Of a stretch of DNA of 20,806 bases, positions 1-6,363 are shown one piece after another (position 1 is the stretch's first letter; every line of letters starts with the position of its first letter). Source of the DNA: JAZQQB01 sp045628865. Lineage in GTDB: Bacteria > Bacillota > Clostridia > Lachnospirales > Lachnospiraceae. The notes under the pieces were generated by a model, which was given only the letters and a program-made list of their open reading frames with translations, made no database searches and was not told where the DNA came from. The DNA is taken from the NCBI GenBank assembly GCA_045628865.1, contig JAZQQB010000015.1, positions 1-20,806 on the forward strand, read 5' to 3'. The position numbers were made by a program, and so were the translations under genes.

Positions 1-214
1 TATTTTTTTTGAATTTTTTTAAAGAAAAAATACGTGTATTGTCAACCATTTTGTCATCCAATCTATGTATATAATCTTTTTTCTTTTCCGTACCAATATT
101 TTCACATAAATTATATCATATTTCTGAATATTATACACTAAAACTTTTCTTTTTCTTTACTTTTATACATTCTATAAATGTATAGTCGTTTATATAGGAA
201 CGATTCAAAGAGCC
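1..214. other. AT-rich intergenic DNA, no gene seen
   Basis: This stretch lies downstream of the thioesterase gene. It is very AT-rich, with T runs near the edge and several TATAAT-like words on the minus strand (for example GATATAAT and GTGTATAAT), none with a convincing -35 box. It could hold the promoter of a gene beyond the left edge. I see no open frame and no clear terminator hairpin. Confidence 0.5.
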
Positions 215-646
215 CTATTCTTTCTTCCATTCAATCGCATCACAAATCTGTGTAAACAATTCCTTGCGCTGTGTACTCAATCGTAAAACTCCCATATTAT
301 CATCTGTAAAACAATGTTCTGACTTTCCATTTCCCCGGAGCTCATTGGTGATGGCATCATAAACTGCATACTCGAAATGCATCTTAATCCCATTAAACTT
401 AGATACCTTCAACTCTACGCGAAAACGATCTCCAAACTTAAAAGGCATACGATAATCAAATTCCACATGTAGCACTGGAACCATTATACCCATAGCCTCT
501 AGCTCATCAAAAGGAAGTCCTATCTGCTCTAAAAAATCAATTCTGGATTCCTCAAGCCAACGAATATAATTGGAATGATGTACAATCCCCATCTTATCTG
601 TTTCATAATAAAATACATCTCTTTCATACGCCATGATATCTATCAT
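215..646 (-). CDS. YbgC/FadM-type acyl-CoA thioesterase
   Basis: This is a 143-residue single-domain hotdog-fold (4HBT) protein, the usual length for YbgC-like thioesterases, which hydrolyse acyl-CoA or acyl-ACP thioesters in the cytoplasm. The family signature is near the N-terminus: YETDKMGIVHHSNYIRW, with the catalytic-type Asp at residue 17 and the following His-His-x-x-Tyr. The rest alternates strands as expected (VEFDYRMPFKFGD, then FEYAVYD). The start at 646 is chosen because AGGAGG lies 10 nt upstream; a second ATG four codons later (MAYERD) is possible but is farther from that site. It is the last gene of a probable three-gene unit with the DUF805 gene 47 nt upstream. The acyl substrate cannot be told from sequence, and the neighbours give no pathway hint. 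Confidence 0.9.
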   Translation of the reverse strand: MIDIMAYERDVFYYETDKMGIVHHSNYIRWLEESRIDFLEQIGLPFDELEAMGIMVPVLHVEFDYRMPFKFGDRFRVELKVSKFNGIKMHFEYAVYDAITNELRGNGKSEHCFTDDNMGVLRLSTQRKELFTQICDAIEWKKE

Positions 647-693
647 AATCTTCTATCCTCCTGTAGTCCAATGTAACCTCATTTGAACCATTA

Positions 694-1083
694 TTATTTT
701 TTTCCATAGCCTAATATAGAAAGATCAACTTCTTCATCCTCGTCATCATCAAGTAAAAATGACTCCATATGAACTCTTTCCGATGCTTTTGTACACAATA
801 TCAATACAACAATAATACCACCCGGAATTAAAATGTATGCAAGATTTCCCGCTGACAGTCCTGCATCTGTCAATCTTCTTGTAATCAATGATAGAAATGG
901 AATAAATGATAAAATCGCATATGCTGAAAACAAAATCAATCCTGCATCATCTGCGTTAAATAACAAAATAAATTGAATAATATATACTAAAATATGAATT
1001 CCTACAGCAGGCCAAAATTCATTCCTCTCTGTATAATCCATAAATTTAAATGCATTTTTCCACATTAAAAAATAACTTTTCAT
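694..1083 (-). CDS. DUF805 family membrane protein
   Basis: This is a 129-residue integral membrane protein of the DUF805 (YhaH-like) type. Family features are a short aromatic N-terminus (W-K-N-A-F-K-F), the E-R-N-E-F-W motif at about 19-24 (family: GR-x-x-R-x-E-F-W), and the R-R-L-T-D-A-G-x-S motif after the second membrane helix. Three hydrophobic segments are seen at about 26-43, 48-66 and 80-97. The C-terminus is unusually acidic (LLDDDEDEEVD), then ends in GYGKK with two TAA stops in tandem. The start lies only 2 nt after the stop of the upstream gene and lacks a close Shine-Dalgarno, which suggests translational coupling. The molecular role of DUF805 proteins is not established. Confidence 0.85.
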   Translation of the reverse strand: MKSYFLMWKNAFKFMDYTERNEFWPAVGIHILVYIIQFILLFNADDAGLILFSAYAILSFIPFLSLITRRLTDAGLSAGNLAYILIPGGIIVVLILCTKASERVHMESFLLDDDEDEEVDLSILGYGKK

Positions 1084-1085
1084 TT

Positions 1086-1709
1086 TTACCAGTCACTACT
1101 CCAATCTGTGTCTCCTGAATCCCAGCTATCAAAGCCTGATGAATAATCTGAATCATAAGAAGAGGAATGATAACCTGAGTCATAATAAGAAGAGGAATGA
1201 TAACGATTAGAAGAATCATTCCTAGAACCACCACTTCCCAGAGATGCAGCCGTTACAATAATAGCTATGATGATGCCAAAAATCGACGCAATAATCTTGC
1301 CTCCAAATGAGCCATCATTTCGACCAGAGTAAGATCCGCTATAATGATTCGTTTCTCCCTGATAGCTATAATAACTTTTTTTTCTATTAGACTCTCTAAC
1401 TTGTTGAACGCGTCTCTGATAGGTTTCTTCCGATTCCTCTGGCATTCTGATACCACGTTTCGCAGCTTCCTCAGCCATCTTCTCATAAAAAATCATAACC
1501 GCTTCTTTTTCTGTTTTTCCCGAATAACGAGTAAATCTGCTACCATCATCTTTATTCTTATAAACAATCCAGCATTCACTTCCATTGTCATAATAAATAC
1601 CAAACCACCTTGGTTCCCATTTATCCTCATTGATGCAAAATCTCATTCGCTCTAAAGGAAGGTCATGACGCTTTGTATATTCTTCAAATTCATTTACTGT
1701 TTGAAACAT
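1086..1709 (-). CDS. Membrane protein with Ser/Tyr/Asp-rich C-terminal tail
   Basis: I do not recognise the family of this 207-residue protein. Residues 1-90 look like a small folded domain (repeated W, F and Y, with WFGIYYDNGSECWIVYKN) that ends in a helix. Residues 95-135 are charged and polar. One clear membrane helix follows at about 138-157. The tail, residues 160-207, is low-complexity, rich in Ser, Tyr, Asp and Gly, with YHSSSY repeated twice and a DSWDSGDTDWSSDW end. At DNA level the 17-base word around 1157-1173 recurs at 1190-1206. The start is well supported by GGAGGAT 7 nt upstream. The tight junction with the DUF805 gene suggests that the two work together at the membrane. Confidence 0.75.
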   Translation of the reverse strand: MFQTVNEFEEYTKRHDLPLERMRFCINEDKWEPRWFGIYYDNGSECWIVYKNKDDGSRFTRYSGKTEKEAVMIFYEKMAEEAAKRGIRMPEESEETYQRRVQQVRESNRKKSYYSYQGETNHYSGSYSGRNDGSFGGKIIASIFGIIIAIIVTAASLGSGGSRNDSSNRYHSSSYYDSGYHSSSYDSDYSSGFDSWDSGDTDWSSDW

Positions 1710-1754
1710 AGGATATCCTCCAGTTCTTTTTTATTACAATTACACTTGATATAC

Positions 1755-1783
1755 GTATAAAGAATACATTTTTATGGAAACAA
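1755..1783 (-). promoter_or_regulatory. Probable promoter of the 1709-215 gene unit
   Basis: On the minus strand a TTGTTT -35-like box (1778-1783) is followed, after 17 nt, by TTATAC (1755-1760). This is upstream of the gene that starts at 1709. The -10 overlaps a 10-bp palindrome TATACGTATA (1750-1759). Match to the consensus is moderate, so this is a candidate only. Confidence 0.4.
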
Positions 1784-1860
1784 ACATATTTCGTACATTA
1801 AATGTTCGTAATGGGTCAAAACACTCAAACCTATCTGTATTACCAAATCTATAAAAGATT

Positions 1861-1986
1861 TACTACAGTACAGACAAAAAATACTTTCTATGTTGTATTT
1901 TTTTTAGTTAAACCTATTCATATTACACAATTCTTGAATTATTTACAACAGTACAGACAAAAAATCCTTTCTGTGTTGTATTTTTT
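1861..1986. repeat. Two 43-bp direct repeats, 83 bp apart
   Basis: Copy A is 1861-1903 and copy B is 1944-1986. They differ at only three positions (1864, 1883, 1890). Each begins with TAC(T/A)ACAGTACAGAC, has an A-rich then pyrimidine-rich core, and ends with TGTTGTA and a T run. The ends of copy B are inverted relative to each other (TACAACA/TGTTGTA), so it can fold with a 3-nt bulge. They sit in the 424-bp gene-free stretch 1710-2133, between the operon terminator at 2071-2107 and the promoter at 1755-1783. Nothing else recognisable is in that stretch. Confidence 0.85.
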
Positions 1987-2070
1987 AAATACATCCGAAC
2001 ATATTCCAAACCTTGAAATTATACGAAAAAAAATATGTATGGCACTGAACAGTTACAAAAGCTTCGTAGC

Positions 2071-2107
2071 AAAAGGGGCACATATACCAAAATGGTAAAT
2101 GTGCCCC
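2071..2107 (-). terminator. Intrinsic terminator of the decarboxylase operon
   Basis: On the minus strand GGGGCACAT pairs with ATGTGCCCC (outer arms at 2075-2083 and 2099-2107), extended by an inner TACC/GGTA pair with a five-base loop. A short T run (2071-2074 on the complement) follows. It lies 27 bp after the stop codon of the last operon gene. Confidence 0.9.
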
Positions 2108-2133
2108 CCTAAACACTCATTTATTCTTACTGA

Positions 2134-3570
2134 TTAAACTGGATATGCTCCATTTTTTGTATCAGCTTCTGTCATATCAACCTTTTCCTGCTGAGCCTGA
2201 CGATATTTGAAGAAGTCTGTAGCAACCTGTGGGAATAAAGCGTATGATAATACGTCTTCATCCTGCTGCTTCCATTCTTTCATTTCGCTTTCGATCTTAG
2301 CTAACTCGTTAGGAATCTTATCAGCTGGACGACATGTAATTGAATTGTCTAATTCTTCCTGTGTTAATACTTTCTTACGAACATCTTCGTTGAAAGGTTT
2401 AACAGTTTTACCATACTCACCACGAAGGATAGATTTTGTTTCCTTTGTAGCCATCTTGTATCTTTCACCCATAAGTACATTGAAGATAGCCTGTGTACCA
2501 ACGATCTGAGATGATGGTGTAACAAGTGGTGGCTCACCAAGGTCTTTACGAACTCTTGGAATTTCCTCTAATACTTCCTGATACTTGTCTTCAGCACCCT
2601 GCTCTTTTAACTGGCTAACCATGTTAGAAAGCATACCACCTGGTACCTGGTACAACAAAGTCTTAATGTTAACACCAAGAACCTTAGGACTAAGTAATCC
2701 AGATGCAAGACATTCTTCTCTGTATGGTCTAAAGTAATCAGCAATTTCAGCAAGTAAGTTCTGATCAAATCCTGTATCATAAGGAGTTCCCTTGAAGGTT
2801 TCAACCATAACTTCTGTTGCTGGCTGAGATGTACCCATTGATAATGGAGACATAGCACAGTCGATCACGTCAACACCAGCTTCAACAGCCTTTAAGTATG
2901 TCATTCCTGCTACACCTGATGTATAGTGTGAATGTAACTGGATTGGAAGCTTTGTATTGCTCTTCATACCTTTTACTAATTCTTCTGCTTTATATGGAAC
3001 TAATAAACCAGCCATATCCTTGATACAGATAGAGTCAGCACCCATCTCTTCGATTTCTTTTGCAATGTTTGCCCAGTACTCTAATGTATAAGCATCACCT
3101 AATGTGTAAGAAAGAGCAATCTGAGCATGACCTCTACCTTCTCTCTTCTTGATCTCATTAGTTGCATTTACAGCTGCCTGTAAGTTTCTCATATCATTGA
3201 AACAGTCAAAAATACGAATGATATCAATACCATTAGCGATTGACTTTTCAACGAACTCATTTACAACATCATCTGCGTAGTGACGGTATCCTAAGATATT
3301 CTGTCCACGGAACAGCATCTGTAACTGAGTATTCTTAAATTTATCTCTTAACTTACGAAGTCTTTCCCATGGATCTTCTTTTAAGAAACGAAGGGAAGCA
3401 TCGAATGTAGCACCACCCCAGCACTCTACTGAATGATAACCAACCTGATCCATTTTCTCAGCAATTGGTAACATTAAGCTGGTAGGCATTCTTGTTGCGA
3501 TCAATGACTGATGCGCATCACGTAATATGGTCTCGGTAATTTTTACCGGTTTCTTTTCTAATTCTGCCAT
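2134..3570 (-). CDS. oadA: OadA/5S-type carboxyltransferase (oxaloacetate decarboxylase alpha or PycB-like)
   Basis: This enzyme moves CO2 between biotin and pyruvate/oxaloacetate. The 478 residues hold a DRE-TIM carboxyltransferase barrel and the conserved carboxylase domain, but no C-terminal biotin domain; that function is supplied by the separate carrier at 4989-5354. Visible motifs: RDAHQS at 17-22, WGGATFDAS at 51-59, RGQN at 88-91, KDMAGLL at 184-190 (K184 matches the carboxylated lysine of transcarboxylase 5S), metal-binding HSH at 213-215, and GTSQPA. The start at 3570 (MAELEK) has GGAGG upstream; the longer frame to 3624 has no ribosome site and an unrelated sequence. It is the last gene of the operon, 226 bp after oadB, with hairpin-rich repeats between. 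Oxaloacetate decarboxylase alpha and transcarboxylase 5S are not separable from sequence alone. Confidence 0.93.
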   Translation of the reverse strand: MAELEKKPVKITETILRDAHQSLIATRMPTSLMLPIAEKMDQVGYHSVECWGGATFDASLRFLKEDPWERLRKLRDKFKNTQLQMLFRGQNILGYRHYADDVVNEFVEKSIANGIDIIRIFDCFNDMRNLQAAVNATNEIKKREGRGHAQIALSYTLGDAYTLEYWANIAKEIEEMGADSICIKDMAGLLVPYKAEELVKGMKSNTKLPIQLHSHYTSGVAGMTYLKAVEAGVDVIDCAMSPLSMGTSQPATEVMVETFKGTPYDTGFDQNLLAEIADYFRPYREECLASGLLSPKVLGVNIKTLLYQVPGGMLSNMVSQLKEQGAEDKYQEVLEEIPRVRKDLGEPPLVTPSSQIVGTQAIFNVLMGERYKMATKETKSILRGEYGKTVKPFNEDVRKKVLTQEELDNSITCRPADKIPNELAKIESEMKEWKQQDEDVLSYALFPQVATDFFKYRQAQQEKVDMTEADTKNGAYPV

Positions 3571-3614
3571 TGTTTTTTCCTCCAAAAAATTTGCTTTCAA
3601 AAATCCGCGATTGC

Positions 3615-3669
3615 GGCACACCACTTTGTGGCATCCACTACTTAACGCAATGCGTAACGCTTCGCGTTA
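3615..3669. repeat. Palindromic extragenic repeat, copy 1
   Basis: This is a roughly 55-bp GC-rich unit lying between oadB and oadA, near-identical to the unit at 3738-3792 (offset 123 bp). It is a string of small hairpins: CCAC/GTGG, ACGCA/TGCGT (3645-3655) and AACGC-TTC-GCGTT (3656-3668). A further perfect 7-bp stem, ATCGCGC-TAC-GCGCGAT, follows at 3673-3689. In the mRNA these could stall decay or attenuate expression between the two subunit genes. Confidence 0.85.
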
Positions 3670-3672
3670 CTT

Positions 3673-3689
3673 ATCGCGCTACGCGCGAT
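3673..3689. repeat. Perfect GC-rich hairpin between the repeat copies
   Basis: ATCGCGC and GCGCGAT form a 7-bp perfect stem around a three-base loop. No T run follows on either strand, so it is not a canonical terminator. It belongs to the hairpin-rich element that fills the oadB-oadA gap. Confidence 0.75.
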
Positions 3690-3737
3690 ATATGTCTTTC
3701 AACAAAGAGTCGCTTTCAAGCTAGCTTGTTGCAGTGT

Positions 3738-3792
3738 CGCACACCACTCTGTGGTATCCACTACTTAACGCAATGCGTAACGCTTTGCATTG
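3738..3792. repeat. Palindromic extragenic repeat, copy 2
   Basis: This is the second copy of the unit at 3615-3669, ending five bases before the oadB stop codon. It shares GCACACCAC, the CCAC/GTGG stem, a common TCCACTACTTAACGC block and the ACGCA/TGCGT stem. It diverges at the last hairpin (AACGCTTTGCATT in place of AACGCTTCGCGTT). Confidence 0.85.
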
Positions 3793-3796
3793 CTTG

Positions 3797-4954
3797 TTAG
3801 ATACCGAAGATGGCCATGAATGTTCCGGCTGCTACGGCAGTACCGATAACACCGGCTACGTTAGGTCCCATAGCATGCATCAATAAGAAGTTTGTTGGAT
3901 CTGCTTCTGCACCAACCTTCTGAGATACACGGGCTGCCATAGGTACGGCAGATACACCTGCGGAACCAATCAAAGGATTAACCTTACCCTTTGTTGCCCA
4001 GCACATTAACTTACCGAACCATACACCTGCTGCTGTACCGAATGCGAAAGCAATCAAACCTAAAGCAACGATACAAAGTGTGTTTGTATTTAAGAAAGCT
4101 TCTGCACTTGTTGTTGCACCTACAGAAGTACCAAGTAAGATAACTACGATGTACATCATAGCATTTGAAGCTGTTTCCTGTAACTGTCTAACAACACCAG
4201 ACTCTTTAAATAAGTTACCTAACATCAACATACCAACAAGTGGAGCTGTTGTAGGAAGAATCATACATACAACAATAGTTACAACGATTGGGAATAAGAT
4301 CTTTTCAAGCTTTGTAACTGGACGTAACTGAGCCATTTTGATCTTTCTTTCTTTTTCAGTTGTAAATAATTTCATGATTGGTGGCTGAATAATTGGCACC
4401 AATGACATATAAGAATATGCCGCTACTGCAATTGGTCCAAGTAAAGCAGTCTGTCCAAGTTTTCCTGCAAGGAAAATAGATGTAGGGCCATCAGCACCAC
4501 CAATGATAGAGATAGCTGCTGCTGCTTTATCATTGAAATCAGCCCATCCTGCAGCTGACATTGCAAGAGCTCCAAAGTATGCTGCAAAGATACCGAACTG
4601 TGCAGCTGCACCAAGTAAAAAGCTCTTAGGGTTAGCGATCAATGGACCGAAGTCAGTCATCGCGCCAACACCCATGAAAATTAAGGATGGTAAAATTGAA
4701 TATTCATCCAAAATATAGAAATAATGAAGTAATCCGCCTGCGGCACCATCTTTAGGCTCAGCAATAATATCTGGATAAATGTTAACAAGTAACATACCAA
4801 ATGCAATTGGCACCAAAAGAAGTGGCTCGTACTCTTTCTTGATAGCTAAGTATAAGAAAACACAAGCAACAACAATCATGATCAAATTCTTATATGTAAA
4901 AGAATCACTCATGAAAGCCATCTGATGCAGCAGATTATTAAATGTATCTAACAT
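3797..4954 (-). CDS. oadB: Sodium-translocating decarboxylase beta subunit
   Basis: This 385-residue membrane protein is the OadB/MmdB/GcdB subunit, which decarboxylates carboxybiotin and couples this to Na+ export across the cytoplasmic membrane. Many hydrophobic helices are visible from residue 23 onward. The functional core IIGGADGPTSIF (150-161) carries the Asp (D155) that in characterised homologues takes part in Na+ and carboxybiotin handling. A second conserved stretch, GSAGVSAVPMAAR, lies near residue 335, and LLMHAMGPNVAGVIG is near the end. Length is that of the clostridial and methylmalonyl/glutaconyl-CoA type. The start is supported by AGGAGGT upstream. It follows the biotin carrier by 34 bp, and is the strongest evidence that this operon is a sodium pump and not only a soluble transcarboxylase. 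Confidence 0.96.
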   Translation of the reverse strand: MLDTFNNLLHQMAFMSDSFTYKNLIMIVVACVFLYLAIKKEYEPLLLVPIAFGMLLVNIYPDIIAEPKDGAAGGLLHYFYILDEYSILPSLIFMGVGAMTDFGPLIANPKSFLLGAAAQFGIFAAYFGALAMSAAGWADFNDKAAAAISIIGGADGPTSIFLAGKLGQTALLGPIAVAAYSYMSLVPIIQPPIMKLFTTEKERKIKMAQLRPVTKLEKILFPIVVTIVVCMILPTTAPLVGMLMLGNLFKESGVVRQLQETASNAMMYIVVILLGTSVGATTSAEAFLNTNTLCIVALGLIAFAFGTAAGVWFGKLMCWATKGKVNPLIGSAGVSAVPMAARVSQKVGAEADPTNFLLMHAMGPNVAGVIGTAVAAGTFMAIFGI

Positions 4955-4973
4955 TATAATGACCTCCTGAAAA

Positions 4974-4987
4974 TAAGCGTACGCTTA
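4974..4987. other. 14-bp perfect palindrome in the biotin carrier-oadB gap
   Basis: TAAGCGTACGCTTA is its own reverse complement. It lies directly after the biotin carrier stop codon and just upstream of the oadB ribosome site. It may form an mRNA hairpin that tunes the ratio of the two subunits. There is no T run, so it is not a terminator. Confidence 0.6.
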
Positions 4988-4988
4988 A

Positions 4989-5354
4989 TTAGTTTAATGT
5001 AGCAAGAGTTGCGCCTGCTTCTACAGCGTCTCCAACCTTAACATCGATGCTTGCAACAGTTCCATCCTGTGGAGCAACAACTGGAATTTCCATTTTCATT
5101 GCTTCAAGAATAATAACTGTGTCACCCTTCTTTACTGCCTGTCCTACGCTTGCTTCAACCTTGAAGATCTTGCCTGCAGCACCTGCTTCTACTTTGATGC
5201 TACCTGCACCTGCTGCTGGAGCTGCTGGAGCTGCCTTTGGAGCTGCCTTTGGAGCTACTGGAGCTGCTTTTGCAACTGGAGCGCCTGTTCCTGTGCCTTC
5301 TTCTACTGTAACGTCATATACGTTTCCGTTAACGGTAATTGTATAATTTTTCAT
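4989..5354 (-). CDS. Biotin carrier protein of the decarboxylase
   Basis: This 121-residue protein carries CO2 on biotin between the carboxyltransferases and the membrane beta subunit. An N-terminal strand segment (1-20) is followed by a flexible Ala/Pro/Lys linker (about 24-50), then the biotinyl domain. The biotinylation motif EAMKMEI is at 84-90, with the modified lysine at K87. The order linker-biotinyl domain and the size match GcdC/MmdC and the 1.3S subunit of transcarboxylase. It sits between the gamma and beta subunit genes. No biotin carboxylase gene is in the window, as expected for a decarboxylase or transcarboxylase that does not use ATP. The symbol could be gcdC or mmdC depending on the substrate, so I leave it blank. 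Confidence 0.95.
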   Translation of the reverse strand: MKNYTITVNGNVYDVTVEEGTGTGAPVAKAAPVAPKAAPKAAPAAPAAGAGSIKVEAGAAGKIFKVEASVGQAVKKGDTVIILEAMKMEIPVVAPQDGTVASIDVKVGDAVEAGATLATLN

Positions 5355-5382
5355 TTTAATAATCCTCCATAAATCACATTTA

Positions 5383-6348
5383 CTAACGTCTATTTACTTT
5401 ACGAATGCTTCTTACTACAAAACCGTCTGTAGAAGTCTGTCCTTCGTAAGCAGCGATTGCAGCTGCAATAACAGCTACTAACTCTAAGTCATCTGTAAGA
5501 TCATCTGTTTGAGCTTCTTCCTGCTCAACGATCTGTGCAACTGCTTTCTCAATTGCTTCAGCCTTAGGGCTTTCCTTTTTCTTTGCCATACTATCCTGAA
5601 TCTTTGGAATGTATGCAAACAGCGAGATGATAAAGCTGATTACAATCAGCATTACAAATACTGTACCAATACCAACTAAAGTATTCTGTCCTGCTTTTGC
5701 CATTGTTTCACCAAATGAATAATTCACATTAAGCGCAACCGATTTCAACTCCATGAACTTATCATTAGAAACGATCACTTCAATTGTAGCATCCTTTTTC
5801 AAGTGATTAACTGGAACAGAAACAATAATTGTTTCTCCATCAATTCTAGAAGTTGCTTCTCCAAGTTTTTCTTTTATAACACGTCCAACAATGTCCATTC
5901 CAGAATTCATAGAGGAAAAACCACTCTTAATAATACTACCTGTTGTAACACCATTACTTGTTGTTGCATCATAATCATATTCTAAAAACTCAGAATAATC
6001 TCCCTGTCCTGACATCATGCATAAAAGGACAAAAGACTCAACGTCGTAGCCGTTCATGTCAGCTGCATTTACTAACATTCCATAAGTAGCTACTCCTTCA
6101 TTGCATTTCTCAACATAATTTTTATATTCATCAGCGATTTCATCATTCGTATAATCATCCGAATCAACTATTTGAGTTGCTAAACTGCCTGATTCATCTA
6201 AAAAATATGGGATAACATAATTCGTCACGTAATTTTGCGCTGCAGCAATTTTCTGCTGTTCCTGTTCTGTATATTCAGGTTCACTACCACAAGCAGTCAT
6301 TCCAAACAAACAGGTGACCATAGAAAGTACAACTAAAAATTTCTTCAT
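5383..6348 (-). CDS. OadG-type gamma subunit fused to an exported lipoprotein domain
   Basis: At 321 residues this is about three times the length of a classical OadG (under 100). Residues 1-20 are a lipoprotein signal with lipobox GMTAC (C20). Residues 21-215 form an exported domain of unknown function, mixed alpha/beta with acidic patches. Residues 223-246 are a membrane helix, followed by a basic stop (MAKKK). The C-terminal 50 residues carry the OadG signature: VAVIAAAIAAYEG and FVVRSIRKV. OadG normally scaffolds the soluble alpha subunit onto the membrane pump; the predicted N-out/C-in topology agrees with that. A ribosome site AAGGTGAT precedes the start, and the gene follows the MmdA-type gene by 15 bp. 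The extra outer domain may sense or stabilise the pump from outside; that is inference. Confidence 0.85.
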   Translation of the reverse strand: MKKFLVVLSMVTCLFGMTACGSEPEYTEQEQQKIAAAQNYVTNYVIPYFLDESGSLATQIVDSDDYTNDEIADEYKNYVEKCNEGVATYGMLVNAADMNGYDVESFVLLCMMSGQGDYSEFLEYDYDATTSNGVTTGSIIKSGFSSMNSGMDIVGRVIKEKLGEATSRIDGETIIVSVPVNHLKKDATIEVIVSNDKFMELKSVALNVNYSFGETMAKAGQNTLVGIGTVFVMLIVISFIISLFAYIPKIQDSMAKKKESPKAEAIEKAVAQIVEQEEAQTDDLTDDLELVAVIAAAIAAYEGQTSTDGFVVRSIRKVNRR

Positions 6349-6363
6349 ATTCTTATCACCTTT

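Noticed and set aside
1802..2098. Plus-strand frame of 98 codons over the 43-bp repeats
   Set aside because: AT-rich composition, no ribosome site, and it reads straight through the direct repeats and the minus-strand terminator stem, so it is most likely chance.
3570..3800. Plus-strand frame of 76 codons over the palindromic repeats
   Set aside because: It owes its internal duplicated peptide to the DNA repeat and overlaps both oadA and oadB ends; no support as a gene.
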